Shown piece after piece: positions 7,567-15,654 of a stretch of 15,654 bases of DNA. A program made the translations under genes and the position numbers. The stretch lies in assembly GCA_041621405.1 (NCBI GenBank), contig JBFKAV010000083.1, forward strand, positions 1 to 15,654, given 5' to 3'. The notes beneath the pieces are model-generated. The model made no database searches and was not told the DNA's origin. It worked only from the letters and a program-made list of their open reading frames with translations. This stretch comes from JBFKAV01 sp041621405. Its GTDB lineage: Bacteria > Pseudomonadota > Alphaproteobacteria > Rhodobacterales > Rhodobacteraceae. The stretch's first letter is position 1; every line of letters begins with the position of its first letter.

Positions 7567-7580
7567 TGTTTGCGGTAACA
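7567..7580 (-). promoter_or_regulatory. Candidate LacI/GalR-family operator before pfkB
   Basis: On the coding strand of pfkB this reads TGTTACCGCAAACA, 14 to 27 bases before the start codon and abutting the AAGGA ribosome site. It matches 13 of 14 positions of the TGTTANCGNTAACA pattern typical of LacI/GalR-family operators and resembles the GntR gluconate operator core TGTTACCGGTAACA. A repressor bound here would block transcription through the leader. No LacI-family gene is in the window. The match is by eye only. Confidence 0.4.
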
Positions 7581-7705
7581 TTGCCAGTGCTCCGCGCCGG
7601 GCGCCAGCCCCCTCGGCAGGCCCGGTCAGGGGCGACGCCGAATGGCCGGGTCGAGCATGCAGTGGCCGGCCGATCGTCCTGCGGCGGGCGGCGGCGCTGC
7701 CACCC

Positions 7706-8116
7706 TTATTCCCACCAGCGGTCGATGTGGGCGATCTCGTCGTCGGACCAGCCGAAATGGTGGGCAAGCTCGTGCACCAGGATATGGGCGACGAGCGAGC
7801 CCAGGGGCTCGCTGCCGCGCTCGACCCATTCGTCGAGGATCGGCCGGCGGAACAGCCAGATCGTGTCGGGGCCGTGGGGCTGGTCCATCACCGACTTCTC
7901 GGTGAGCGGGATGCCGTCGTAGAGCCCGGTGAGCTCGAACGGATCGTCGATCTCCATCTCCTGGAGGATGTGGTCCGGCGGGAAGTCCTCGACCCGGAGC
8001 GCGATGGCGCCGGCGGCCGCGCGGTAAGGCTCGGGCAGCGCCTCGCGGGCAGCCTCGGCCAAGGCCTCGATCTGTGCGAGGTCTGGGGCGGTGAGGGCGG
8101 CGGGATCGGGGATCAT
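7706..8116 (-). CDS. Small HExxH zinc metallopeptidase family protein
   Basis: This is a 136-residue cytosolic protein with the minimal zincin motif HELAHHFGWSD at 115-125 (HExxHxxGxxD: zinc ligands H115 and H119, general base E116, probable third ligand D125). It belongs to the short 'metallopeptidase family' proteins (COG3824/DUF1025-like), conserved in alphaproteobacteria; the substrate is unknown. Family features before the motif include VEDFPPDHILQEMEI, LTGLYDG and IWLFRRPILDEW. The ATG at 8116 is preferred because upstream residues look like translated spacer; the ribosome site there is weak, and a start at 8212 would overlap gltX. It is divergent from gltX with 64 bases between the chosen starts, and lies upstream of pfkB on the same strand. 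Enzyme activity has not been shown for most relatives. Confidence 0.85.
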   Translation of the reverse strand: MIPDPAALTAPDLAQIEALAEAAREALPEPYRAAAGAIALRVEDFPPDHILQEMEIDDPFELTGLYDGIPLTEKSVMDQPHGPDTIWLFRRPILDEWVERGSEPLGSLVAHILVHELAHHFGWSDDEIAHIDRWWE

Positions 8117-8180
8117 GGGCCCCGATATGGACAAAACCCGGCGCGTGTGGAAGAGGGTCGGGGTTCGAGGAGAGCCTCCG

Positions 8181-9506
8181 ATGACCGTCACCCGCTTCGC
8201 GCCTTCGCCCACGGGCTACCTGCACATCGGCAACTTGCGCGCCGCGCTCTTCAACTGGCTCATCGCGCGCAAGGCCGGCGGCACGTTCGTCCTGCGCCTC
8301 GACGACACCGATCGCGAGCGCTCAAAGCCGGAATACGCCGAGGCGATCCAGGAAGACCTGACCTGGCTCGGCCTGAGCTGGGACCGGATCGAGCGGCAGT
8401 CGGCGCGGCTCGACCGCTACGCCGAGGTGGCCGAGCGGCTCCGTGCCATGGACCGGCTCTACGAGGTGTTCGAGACGCCCACCGAACTCGACCTCAAGCG
8501 CAAGAAGCAGCTCAACATGGGGCTGCCCCCGGTCTACGACCGCGCCGGGCTGAAGCTCGACGAGGCCGAGAAGGCAAAGCTGCGCGCCGAGGGCCGGCAG
8601 GGCTACTGGCGCTTCCTCTTGGACCGCACCCGGATCGAGTGGCACGACGGCATCCTCGGCCCGATCTCGATCGACGCCGCCTCGGTCTCGGACCCGGTGC
8701 TGATCCGCGCCGACGGCCAGGTACTCTACACCTTCGCCTCGGTGGTCGACGACACCGATTTCGGCATCACCGACATCGTGCGCGGCTCGGACCACGTGAC
8801 CAACACCGCAACCCAGATCCAGATCATCGAGGCGCTGGGCGCCGAACCGCCGCGCTTCGCGCATCACTCGCTCCTGACCGGGCCGCAAGGCGAGGCGCTG
8901 TCGAAGCGGCTCGGCACGCTCTCCCTGCGCGACCTGCGCAAGCAGGGGGTGGAGCCGATGGCGGTCCTATCGCTGATGGCGCGGCTCGGTTCGGCCGACC
9001 CGGTGGAGCTGAGGACCAGCCACGAGGAGCTGATCGAGGGCTTTGACCTCTCGCGCTTCGGCGTCGCGCCCACGAAGTTCGATGTGGATGATCTGTTCCC
9101 GCTGACCGCCCGCTTTCTTGCCGCGCTTCCGTTCGATAGGGTCAAGGACCGAGTATTGGCGGCAGGCGTGCCGGAGACCCTCGCCGAGCGGTTCTGGAAT
9201 ACGGTCAAGGGCAACATCGGCGCGCTGGACGAGATCGACGACTGGTGGAGCCTGTTTGCCGAGGGCGCCGCGCCAAGCGTCGACGCCGAAGACCGGGACT
9301 TCGTGGAGCGGGCCTTCGTGCTTCTCCCCGAGTTGCCCTTTGACGAGACCACTTGGGGTGCCTGGACGGCCGCGGTGAAGGAAGAGACCGGGCGCAAGGG
9401 CAAGGCGCTCTTCATGCCGCTCCGCAAGGCGGTGACCGGCCGCGAGACCGGTCCCGAGATGGCCGACGTCATGGCCCTTCTGCAAAAGCGCCCGGCGCTG
9501 GGCTAG
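8181..9506 (+). CDS. gltX: Glutamate--tRNA ligase, second-type (441 aa)
   Basis: This is a class I aminoacyl-tRNA synthetase of 441 residues that attaches glutamate to tRNA in the cytosol. The HIGH motif appears as HIGN at 15-18 after RFAPSPTGYL. The KMSKS-loop equivalent is ALSKR at 239-243. The N-terminal catalytic domain (FVLRLDDTDRERSK) is followed by the helical anticodon-binding region. Alphaproteobacteria usually carry two GltX paralogues, and this length and the SKRLGTLSLRDLR stretch fit the shorter one. Whether it charges tRNA-Glu, tRNA-Gln or both cannot be read off. The ATG at 8181 follows GAGGAGAG (8167-8174). It is divergent from the metallopeptidase and convergent with the gamma-glutamylcyclotransferase-like gene, 10 bases apart. 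Confidence 0.95.
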   Translation: MTVTRFAPSPTGYLHIGNLRAALFNWLIARKAGGTFVLRLDDTDRERSKPEYAEAIQEDLTWLGLSWDRIERQSARLDRYAEVAERLRAMDRLYEVFETPTELDLKRKKQLNMGLPPVYDRAGLKLDEAEKAKLRAEGRQGYWRFLLDRTRIEWHDGILGPISIDAASVSDPVLIRADGQVLYTFASVVDDTDFGITDIVRGSDHVTNTATQIQIIEALGAEPPRFAHHSLLTGPQGEALSKRLGTLSLRDLRKQGVEPMAVLSLMARLGSADPVELRTSHEELIEGFDLSRFGVAPTKFDVDDLFPLTARFLAALPFDRVKDRVLAAGVPETLAERFWNTVKGNIGALDEIDDWWSLFAEGAAPSVDAEDRDFVERAFVLLPELPFDETTWGAWTAAVKEETGRKGKALFMPLRKAVTGRETGPEMADVMALLQKRPALG

Positions 9507-9516
9507 GGTCTCTGTC

Positions 9517-10095
9517 TCACCGAACCCGCTCAGGTTCGAGGAGATCGGCGCCGAGCCTCTCGAGGTGCCGATCGACGAACGCCCGCTCGGACGGCCCGAG
9601 CGGCTGGGCGCGGGAATAGCGTGGCGCCGCGCGGTCGTTCACGACCGGCACGTCCCAGCCCTCGGTGCTCGCGAAGAAGCGTTCCGCCCCCGCCTCGCCG
9701 AAGCCCTGCAGGTAGCCCTGCACCACGGTGTCGATGTAGCTCAATAGCACCGGGTGGCGCACCGAGGGCGGCGCGGAATGCGCGTCCGCCACGGCGTAGA
9801 CCTCGACATGCACCTCGCGGCCGGCCTCGTGGGCGACCAGATGGCCCACGGTGTGGCGCGCATAGGCCCATTCGCGCTCGTCGAGCGCCGCCCAGTCGGC
9901 CCCGGGGACCGCGGCGATCAGGCCATCCATCTCTGCGCCGGGTTCGGGCACGGCAGTCAGGAACGCCACCTCGCGCAGGCCGGTATGCCGCCAGGCGCGC
10001 CGCCAGCCGGAGATCCGCGCCAGATAGGCCTCGGCGAAGCCGTGCGTGCGGCGGTTCACCAGGCTGCCGTAGCCGAAGAAAAAGGGGTCGGTCAT
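9517..10095 (-). CDS. Gamma-glutamylcyclotransferase family protein
   Basis: This 192-residue cytosolic protein has the gamma-glutamylcyclotransferase (cupin-like beta-barrel) fold. The glycine-loop signature FFFGYGSLVNRRTH is at 5-18. LDEREWAYARHTV (71-83) corresponds to the family segment carrying the catalytic glutamate, probably E75. Family enzymes release 5-oxoproline from gamma-glutamyl peptides, for example in glutathione breakdown; the exact substrate is not evident. The ATG at 10095 places the GYGSL motif at the N terminus, as in relatives, and has AGGGATAGG just upstream; an upstream in-frame start at 10197 would translate into the riboswitch region. It is convergent with gltX and divergent from the gcv operon. 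Confidence 0.82.
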   Translation of the reverse strand: MTDPFFFGYGSLVNRRTHGFAEAYLARISGWRRAWRHTGLREVAFLTAVPEPGAEMDGLIAAVPGADWAALDEREWAYARHTVGHLVAHEAGREVHVEVYAVADAHSAPPSVRHPVLLSYIDTVVQGYLQGFGEAGAERFFASTEGWDVPVVNDRAAPRYSRAQPLGPSERAFVDRHLERLGADLLEPERVR

Positions 10096-10137
10096 GACGC
10101 CTATCCCTGACCGAACGGCGCCTCCGGAGCAAGAGAC

Positions 10138-10165
10138 TTGCCCGGATGCCAGCGGATCGGTTAAG
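10138..10165 (+). promoter_or_regulatory. Candidate promoter of the gcv operon
   Basis: TTGCCC (10138-10143) and GTTAAG (10160-10165) with a 16-base spacer fit a degenerate sigma-70 promoter. The predicted transcription start, near 10172, falls immediately before the first paired strand of the glycine riboswitch at 10174, which supports the placement. The -10 matches only three of six consensus bases, so this is tentative. Confidence 0.35.
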
Positions 10166-10173
10166 CGGGAATG

Positions 10174-10325
10174 GCTAGGAAGGGAGAAGCCGGGCAACCC
10201 CGGTGCCGAAGGAGCAACCGCCCCGGTAAACTCTCAGGCAGAAGGACCGACCTGGCGGAGAGCTCTGGAGAGAGGCGTGTTACACGTCCGCCGAAGGGAT
10301 AACGATCTCAGGCGAAAGGACAGAG
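10174..10325 (+). promoter_or_regulatory. Tandem glycine riboswitch (two aptamers)
   Basis: Two glycine aptamers are arranged in series upstream of gcvT. Aptamer I runs 10174-10256; its P1 helix pairs GCTAGG (10174-10179) with CCTGGC (10251-10256), and the conserved core bases are GTGCCGAAGGAGCAA and CTCTCAGGCAGAAGGACCG. Aptamer II runs 10263-10325; P1 pairs CTCTG with CAGAG (10321-10325), and the core includes GTCCGCCGAAGGGATAA and TCTCAGGCGAAAGGACAG. A short linker separates them. In known cases glycine binding turns on the gcv genes; here the placement directly ahead of gcvT supports an ON switch that lets cells burn surplus glycine. Confidence 0.93.
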
Positions 10326-10327
10326 GG

Positions 10328-10375
10328 GGCATCGGACGGCGGGCCGGACCCGTCTTGACGATGCCGGGCTTTTTT
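10328..10375 (+). terminator. Possible intrinsic terminator, riboswitch expression platform
   Basis: GGCATCG (10328-10334) pairs with CGATGCC (10359-10365), with an inner helix GACGG/CCGTC (10335-10339 with 10350-10354). The hairpin is followed by GGGC and six T (10370-10375). It begins just after the 3' strand of aptamer II P1, as expected for a transcriptional switch. The four-base gap before the T run and the bulged stem make it weaker than a classical terminator. A competing helix, GCCGG (10363-10367) with CCGGC (10384-10388), would break the 3' arm. A translational mechanism is also possible. Confidence 0.45.
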
Positions 10376-10404
10376 CGAGAGCGCCGGCGGAAAGGGGAGG
10401 CCGG

Positions 10405-11550
10405 ATGGCCGATCTGACGGACGCCGGGTTGAAGCGCACGCCGCTGCATGGGCTGCACCAGCGGCTCGGCGCGAAGATGGTTCGCTTCGCGGGCTGGGAA
10501 ATGCCGGTCCAATACGCGCTCGGCGTGATGAAGGAGCACCTGCACACGCGGTCCGCCGCCGGGCTCTTCGACGTGAGCCACATGGGGCAGGTGATCCTGC
10601 GCCCGCGCTCAGGCAGGGTCGAGGACGCCGCCGCGGCGCTCGAGCGGCTGGTGCCGGTGGACCTGCTCGGGTTGAAGGAGGGCCGCCAGCGCTACGCAAT
10701 GTTCACGAGCGAGGCCGGCGGCATCCTCGACGACCTGATGGTGGCACACCGGGGCGACCATCTCTTCCTCGTCGTCAACGCCTCCCGCGCGGAGGCCGAC
10801 ATCGCGCACATGAAGGCGCATCTGTCCGACGTCTGCGAGGTCTTGCCGGTCTCGGGGCGGGCGCTCCTGGCGCTGCAGGGCCCGGCGGCGGAGGCGGTGC
10901 TCGACGGCGTCGCCCATGGCTGCAAGACGATGCATTTCATGGATGTCGGCGTATTTCATGCCGGCGACGCCGAGCTCTGGGTCTCGCGTTCGGGCTATAC
11001 CGGCGAGGATGGCTTCGAGATCTCGGTGCCGAGCGAAAAGGCCGTGGGCCTCGCCGGCGTGCTGCTCGCCAGACCCGAGGTCGAGCCTATCGGGCTCGGG
11101 GCGCGGGATTCGCTCCGGCTCGAGGCCGGGCTCTGCCTTCACGGCTCCGACATCGACGAGGGCACCACGCCGATCGAGGCCGACCTCGCCTGGGCGATCC
11201 AGAAGGCGCGCCGCGAGGGCGGCGCGCGCGAGGGAGGCTTTCCCGGCGCGCCGCGCATCCTGCGCGAGCTTGCCGACGGACCCGCGCGCAGGCGCATCGG
11301 GTTCCTGCCCGAGGGTCGGGCGCCGATGCGCGGCGGCACGCCGCTCTTCGCTGCCGAAGACACGGCCGAGCCGGTGGGAGAGGTCACCTCGGGCGGCTTC
11401 GGACCGTCGGTCGACTGCCCCGTCTCGATGGGCTACGTGGCGACAGGGCTCGCCCAGCCGGGAACCCAACTCTGGGGCGAGGTCCGCGGCAAGCGGCTCC
11501 CCGCAACCGTGGCCGAACTTCCATTCCGGCCGAGCAGATACAAGCGTTGA
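10405..11550 (+). CDS. gcvT: Glycine cleavage system T protein (aminomethyltransferase)
   Basis: This 381-residue cytosolic protein transfers the methylene group from the aminomethyl-lipoyl H protein to tetrahydrofolate and releases ammonia. The N-terminal folate-binding region has GLFDVSHMGQ (53-62), the catalytic aspartate is D110 in GGILDDLM, and the conserved SGYTGEDGFEI follows in the middle domain. The C-terminal barrel domain contains GEVTSGGFGPSV and ends FRPSRYKR, typical of the family; the length is normal. The ATG at 10405 has GGGGAGG (10394-10400) upstream. It is the first gene of gcvT-gcvH-gcvP, under the glycine riboswitch; gcvH starts 11 bases after its stop. Confidence 0.96.
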   Translation: MADLTDAGLKRTPLHGLHQRLGAKMVRFAGWEMPVQYALGVMKEHLHTRSAAGLFDVSHMGQVILRPRSGRVEDAAAALERLVPVDLLGLKEGRQRYAMFTSEAGGILDDLMVAHRGDHLFLVVNASRAEADIAHMKAHLSDVCEVLPVSGRALLALQGPAAEAVLDGVAHGCKTMHFMDVGVFHAGDAELWVSRSGYTGEDGFEISVPSEKAVGLAGVLLARPEVEPIGLGARDSLRLEAGLCLHGSDIDEGTTPIEADLAWAIQKARREGGAREGGFPGAPRILRELADGPARRRIGFLPEGRAPMRGGTPLFAAEDTAEPVGEVTSGGFGPSVDCPVSMGYVATGLAQPGTQLWGEVRGKRLPATVAELPFRPSRYKR

Positions 11551-11561
11551 GAGGGATGAAC

Positions 11562-11921
11562 ATGAAATTCACCGAAGAGCACGAATGGCTGAAGCCCGAG
11601 GGCGATCTCGTCGTGGTCGGCATCACCGAGCACGCCGCCGAGCAGCTCGGCGACATCGTCTTCGTCGAGCTCCCCGAGCCCGACGGCAGCGTCTCCAAGG
11701 GCGACGAAGTCGTGGTGATCGAAAGCGTCAAGGCCGCCTCCGACATCCTCGCGCCGATCGACGGAGAGATCGTCGAGGTCAACACGGCGCTTGCCGACAA
11801 CCCAGGTCTCGTCAACGAGGACGCGATGGGCAAGGCGTGGTTCTTCAAGATGAAGCCCGCCAACATGGCCGACGTCGACGGTTACATGACCGAGGCCGAA
11901 TACAAGGACATGATCGGGTAG
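11562..11921 (+). CDS. gcvH: Glycine cleavage system H protein (lipoyl carrier)
   Basis: This 119-residue lipoyl-domain protein shuttles the aminomethyl group between the P, T and L proteins. The lipoylation site is K57 in VVIESVKAASDI, preceded by the conserved GDIVFVELPE and followed by GEIVEVN and the C-terminal helix. The start at 11562 (MKFTEEHEWL) is chosen because GAGAGGG (11549-11555) is 6 bases upstream. An ATG at 11556 and a TTG overlapping the gcvT stop (11547) are in frame but lie against or before that ribosome site. It is followed by gcvP after a 4-base gap. The length is slightly under that of many H proteins but includes all core elements. Confidence 0.95.
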   Translation: MKFTEEHEWLKPEGDLVVVGITEHAAEQLGDIVFVELPEPDGSVSKGDEVVVIESVKAASDILAPIDGEIVEVNTALADNPGLVNEDAMGKAWFFKMKPANMADVDGYMTEAEYKDMIG

Positions 11922-11925
11922 CGCC

Positions 11926-14769
<2,844 letters not shown>

Positions 14770-14775
14770 GCGGCA

Positions 14776-14792
14776 GCCGGAAAGGCTCCGGC
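14776..14792 (+). terminator. Hairpin just after gcvP, possible transcript end
   Basis: GCCGGA (14776-14781) pairs with TCCGGC (14787-14792) across a 5-base loop, starting seven bases after the gcvP stop. There is no T tract, so it may only stabilise the 3' end of the operon transcript or not matter. The rest of 14793-14967 shows nothing I can support. Confidence 0.3.
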
Positions 14793-14967
14793 CGCGTCCT
14801 GACGCCATGCGCGCGCCAGCGCCGAAGGGCAAGGCGCGGCTTGACGAGGTCGACACCGACCGCCACTCCGGCACCTCGATCCGGCGTCGGATTCAAGGCA
14901 TTCGCGCGCGACCGGACGGTGCTGCCGGCGCGCCCCGGGCGGCGCGCTGGAGCGGGGGCGGGAATGC

Positions 14968-14997
14968 TTGACATCGCAACACCGATCCGCCAAATAG
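14968..14997 (+). promoter_or_regulatory. Promoter of the tRNA-Ala gene
   Basis: A perfect -35 box TTGACA (14968-14973) is followed at 17-18 bases by an AT-rich CAAATA/AAATAG (14991-14997) serving as a poor -10. The tRNA gene begins 11 bases further on, so transcription would start only a few bases before the mature 5' end. The strong -35 with a degenerate -10 is plausible for a stable-RNA promoter in alphaproteobacteria. Confidence 0.55.
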
Positions 14998-15007
14998 CCC
15001 GCCTGTT

Positions 15008-15304
<297 letters not shown>

Positions 15305-15538
15305 TGGACTGGCCTGCCCCAATCGGGTGGTCCGATTTCAATCTTAGTGCATGACGGGTCTTGGCGCTACAGCTGGCGTGGCCGGGGAAGCGGTTCCGGA
15401 TGGCGAAGCCGGCCACTGCACGACCTCTGGGGCTGGCGGCCTGTAGCCCAAGGATGAGTGCGGGCGCTTTGTGTTGTAGTGCCTGCGCCACGTCTCGATG
15501 ACGATCTTGGCCTCGGCGAGGGTGTAGAAGACTTCGAT
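15305..15538 (-). mobile_element. IS3-family insertion sequence remnant (3' end)
   Basis: Only the transposase 3' end and the terminal region of an IS3-family element remain. The outer end is probably TGGACTGGCCTGCCCC (15305-15320), which starts with TG as IS3-family inverted repeats do and lies 23 bases outside the transposase stop. The opposite side breaks off near 15536-15540, where IS110-like coding sequence on the other strand takes over. The left boundary is inferred without a matching left repeat. Confidence 0.65.
15344..15535 (-). pseudogene. IS3-family transposase (integrase core) C-terminal fragment
   Basis: The minus-strand frame ending in TAA at 15344-15346 encodes the C terminus of an IS3-family OrfB transposase: EVFYTLAEAKIVIETWRR, then YNTKRPHSSLGYRPPAPE, followed by a Pro/Ala-rich tail ending RPVMH. 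RPHSSLGY with the preceding Trp-Arg-Arg is diagnostic of the end of the DDE integrase domain. About 63 residues remain, so the catalytic D, D and E are gone. Upstream of EVFYTL the frame stays open, but the residues no longer resemble a transposase and instead lie opposite IS110 coding sequence. It is non-functional. Confidence 0.85.
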
Positions 15539-15654
15539 CCTGCGGACATCTGCGACGTGTTGACCGAGATCGATGGCACGTTTGAGCGGGTCGGTTTCGA
15601 GGCCGGGCCGCTGTCGCAGTGGCTCTACAATGGCCTCACGCGCGCCGGCCTGCC
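15530..15654 (+). pseudogene. IS110-family transposase fragment, 5'-truncated, continues past window edge
   Basis: The plus-strand frame from 15530 reads DFDPADICDVLTEIDG followed by ERVGFEAGPLSQWLYNGL and then TRAGLP to the window end. The GLEAGPLSQWL-type block is characteristic of the N-terminal RuvC-like (DEDD) domain of IS110-family transposases. The preceding part of the domain, including the first catalytic aspartate, is absent: upstream DNA encodes the IS3 transposase on the other strand. This copy therefore appears truncated at the junction near 15536-15540. Whether the rest is intact lies beyond the window. Confidence 0.7.

Noticed and set aside
14807..14971. 54-codon open frame between gcvP and the tRNA
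   Set aside because: It has no ribosome site or recognisable features, is rich in Arg/Ala/Gly as random GC-rich DNA would be, and ends inside the tRNA promoter.

Overview
The window is high-GC chromosomal DNA from an alphaproteobacterium, most probably a member of the Rhodobacterales/Rhodobacteraceae. The clues are an iron-sulfur bacterial photolyase of the PhrB/CryB class, a 552-residue glutamine-dependent NAD synthetase, a 441-residue second-type glutamyl-tRNA synthetase, and a compact gcvT-gcvH-gcvP operon behind a tandem glycine riboswitch. This placement rests on recognising gene families, not on a database search.

Layout. 28-2216 (+): a short-chain dehydrogenase and an FeS photolyase, translationally coupled by a GTGA overlap. 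2221-3672 (-): an exported protein built almost wholly from 18 MORN repeats of exactly 23 residues, divergent from nadE (3825-5483, +). 5568-5978 (-): a small periplasmic cytochrome c, divergent from a DUF1801 protein (6165-6590, +); a perfect 18-bp Crp/FNR-type palindrome lies between them. 6600-7553 (-): a PfkB-type phosphofructokinase with a LacI-type operator-like site just before it. 7706-8116 (-): a small HExxH metallopeptidase, divergent from gltX (8181-9506, +). 9517-10095 (-): a gamma-glutamylcyclotransferase-like protein. 10138-14769 (+): promoter, tandem glycine riboswitch, possible terminator, gcvT, gcvH and gcvP. 14770-15654: intergenic DNA with a tRNA-Ala(CGC), a stretch holding two closely spaced inverted repeats, and a junction of two broken insertion sequences (the IS3-family 3' end and an IS110-family fragment running off the window).

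How the genes work together. The gcv operon encodes three of the four proteins of the glycine cleavage system (T, H and P; the L protein is not here), and the leader should raise expression when glycine is abundant. The other genes are mainly housekeeping: NAD synthesis, tRNA charging, light-driven DNA repair, sugar-phosphate metabolism and electron transfer. They sit in short, alternately oriented units with very small gaps. The right end, after the tRNA gene, is the only part that looks accessory.

No wholly new multi-gene system is evident. The most unusual items are the MORN protein, whose 18 units look like a nine-unit block duplicated once; the pair of GAC-NN-GTC inverted repeats downstream of the tRNA; the two operator-like palindromes; and a Phe replacing the expected terminal Tyr of the photolyase electron-transfer chain.
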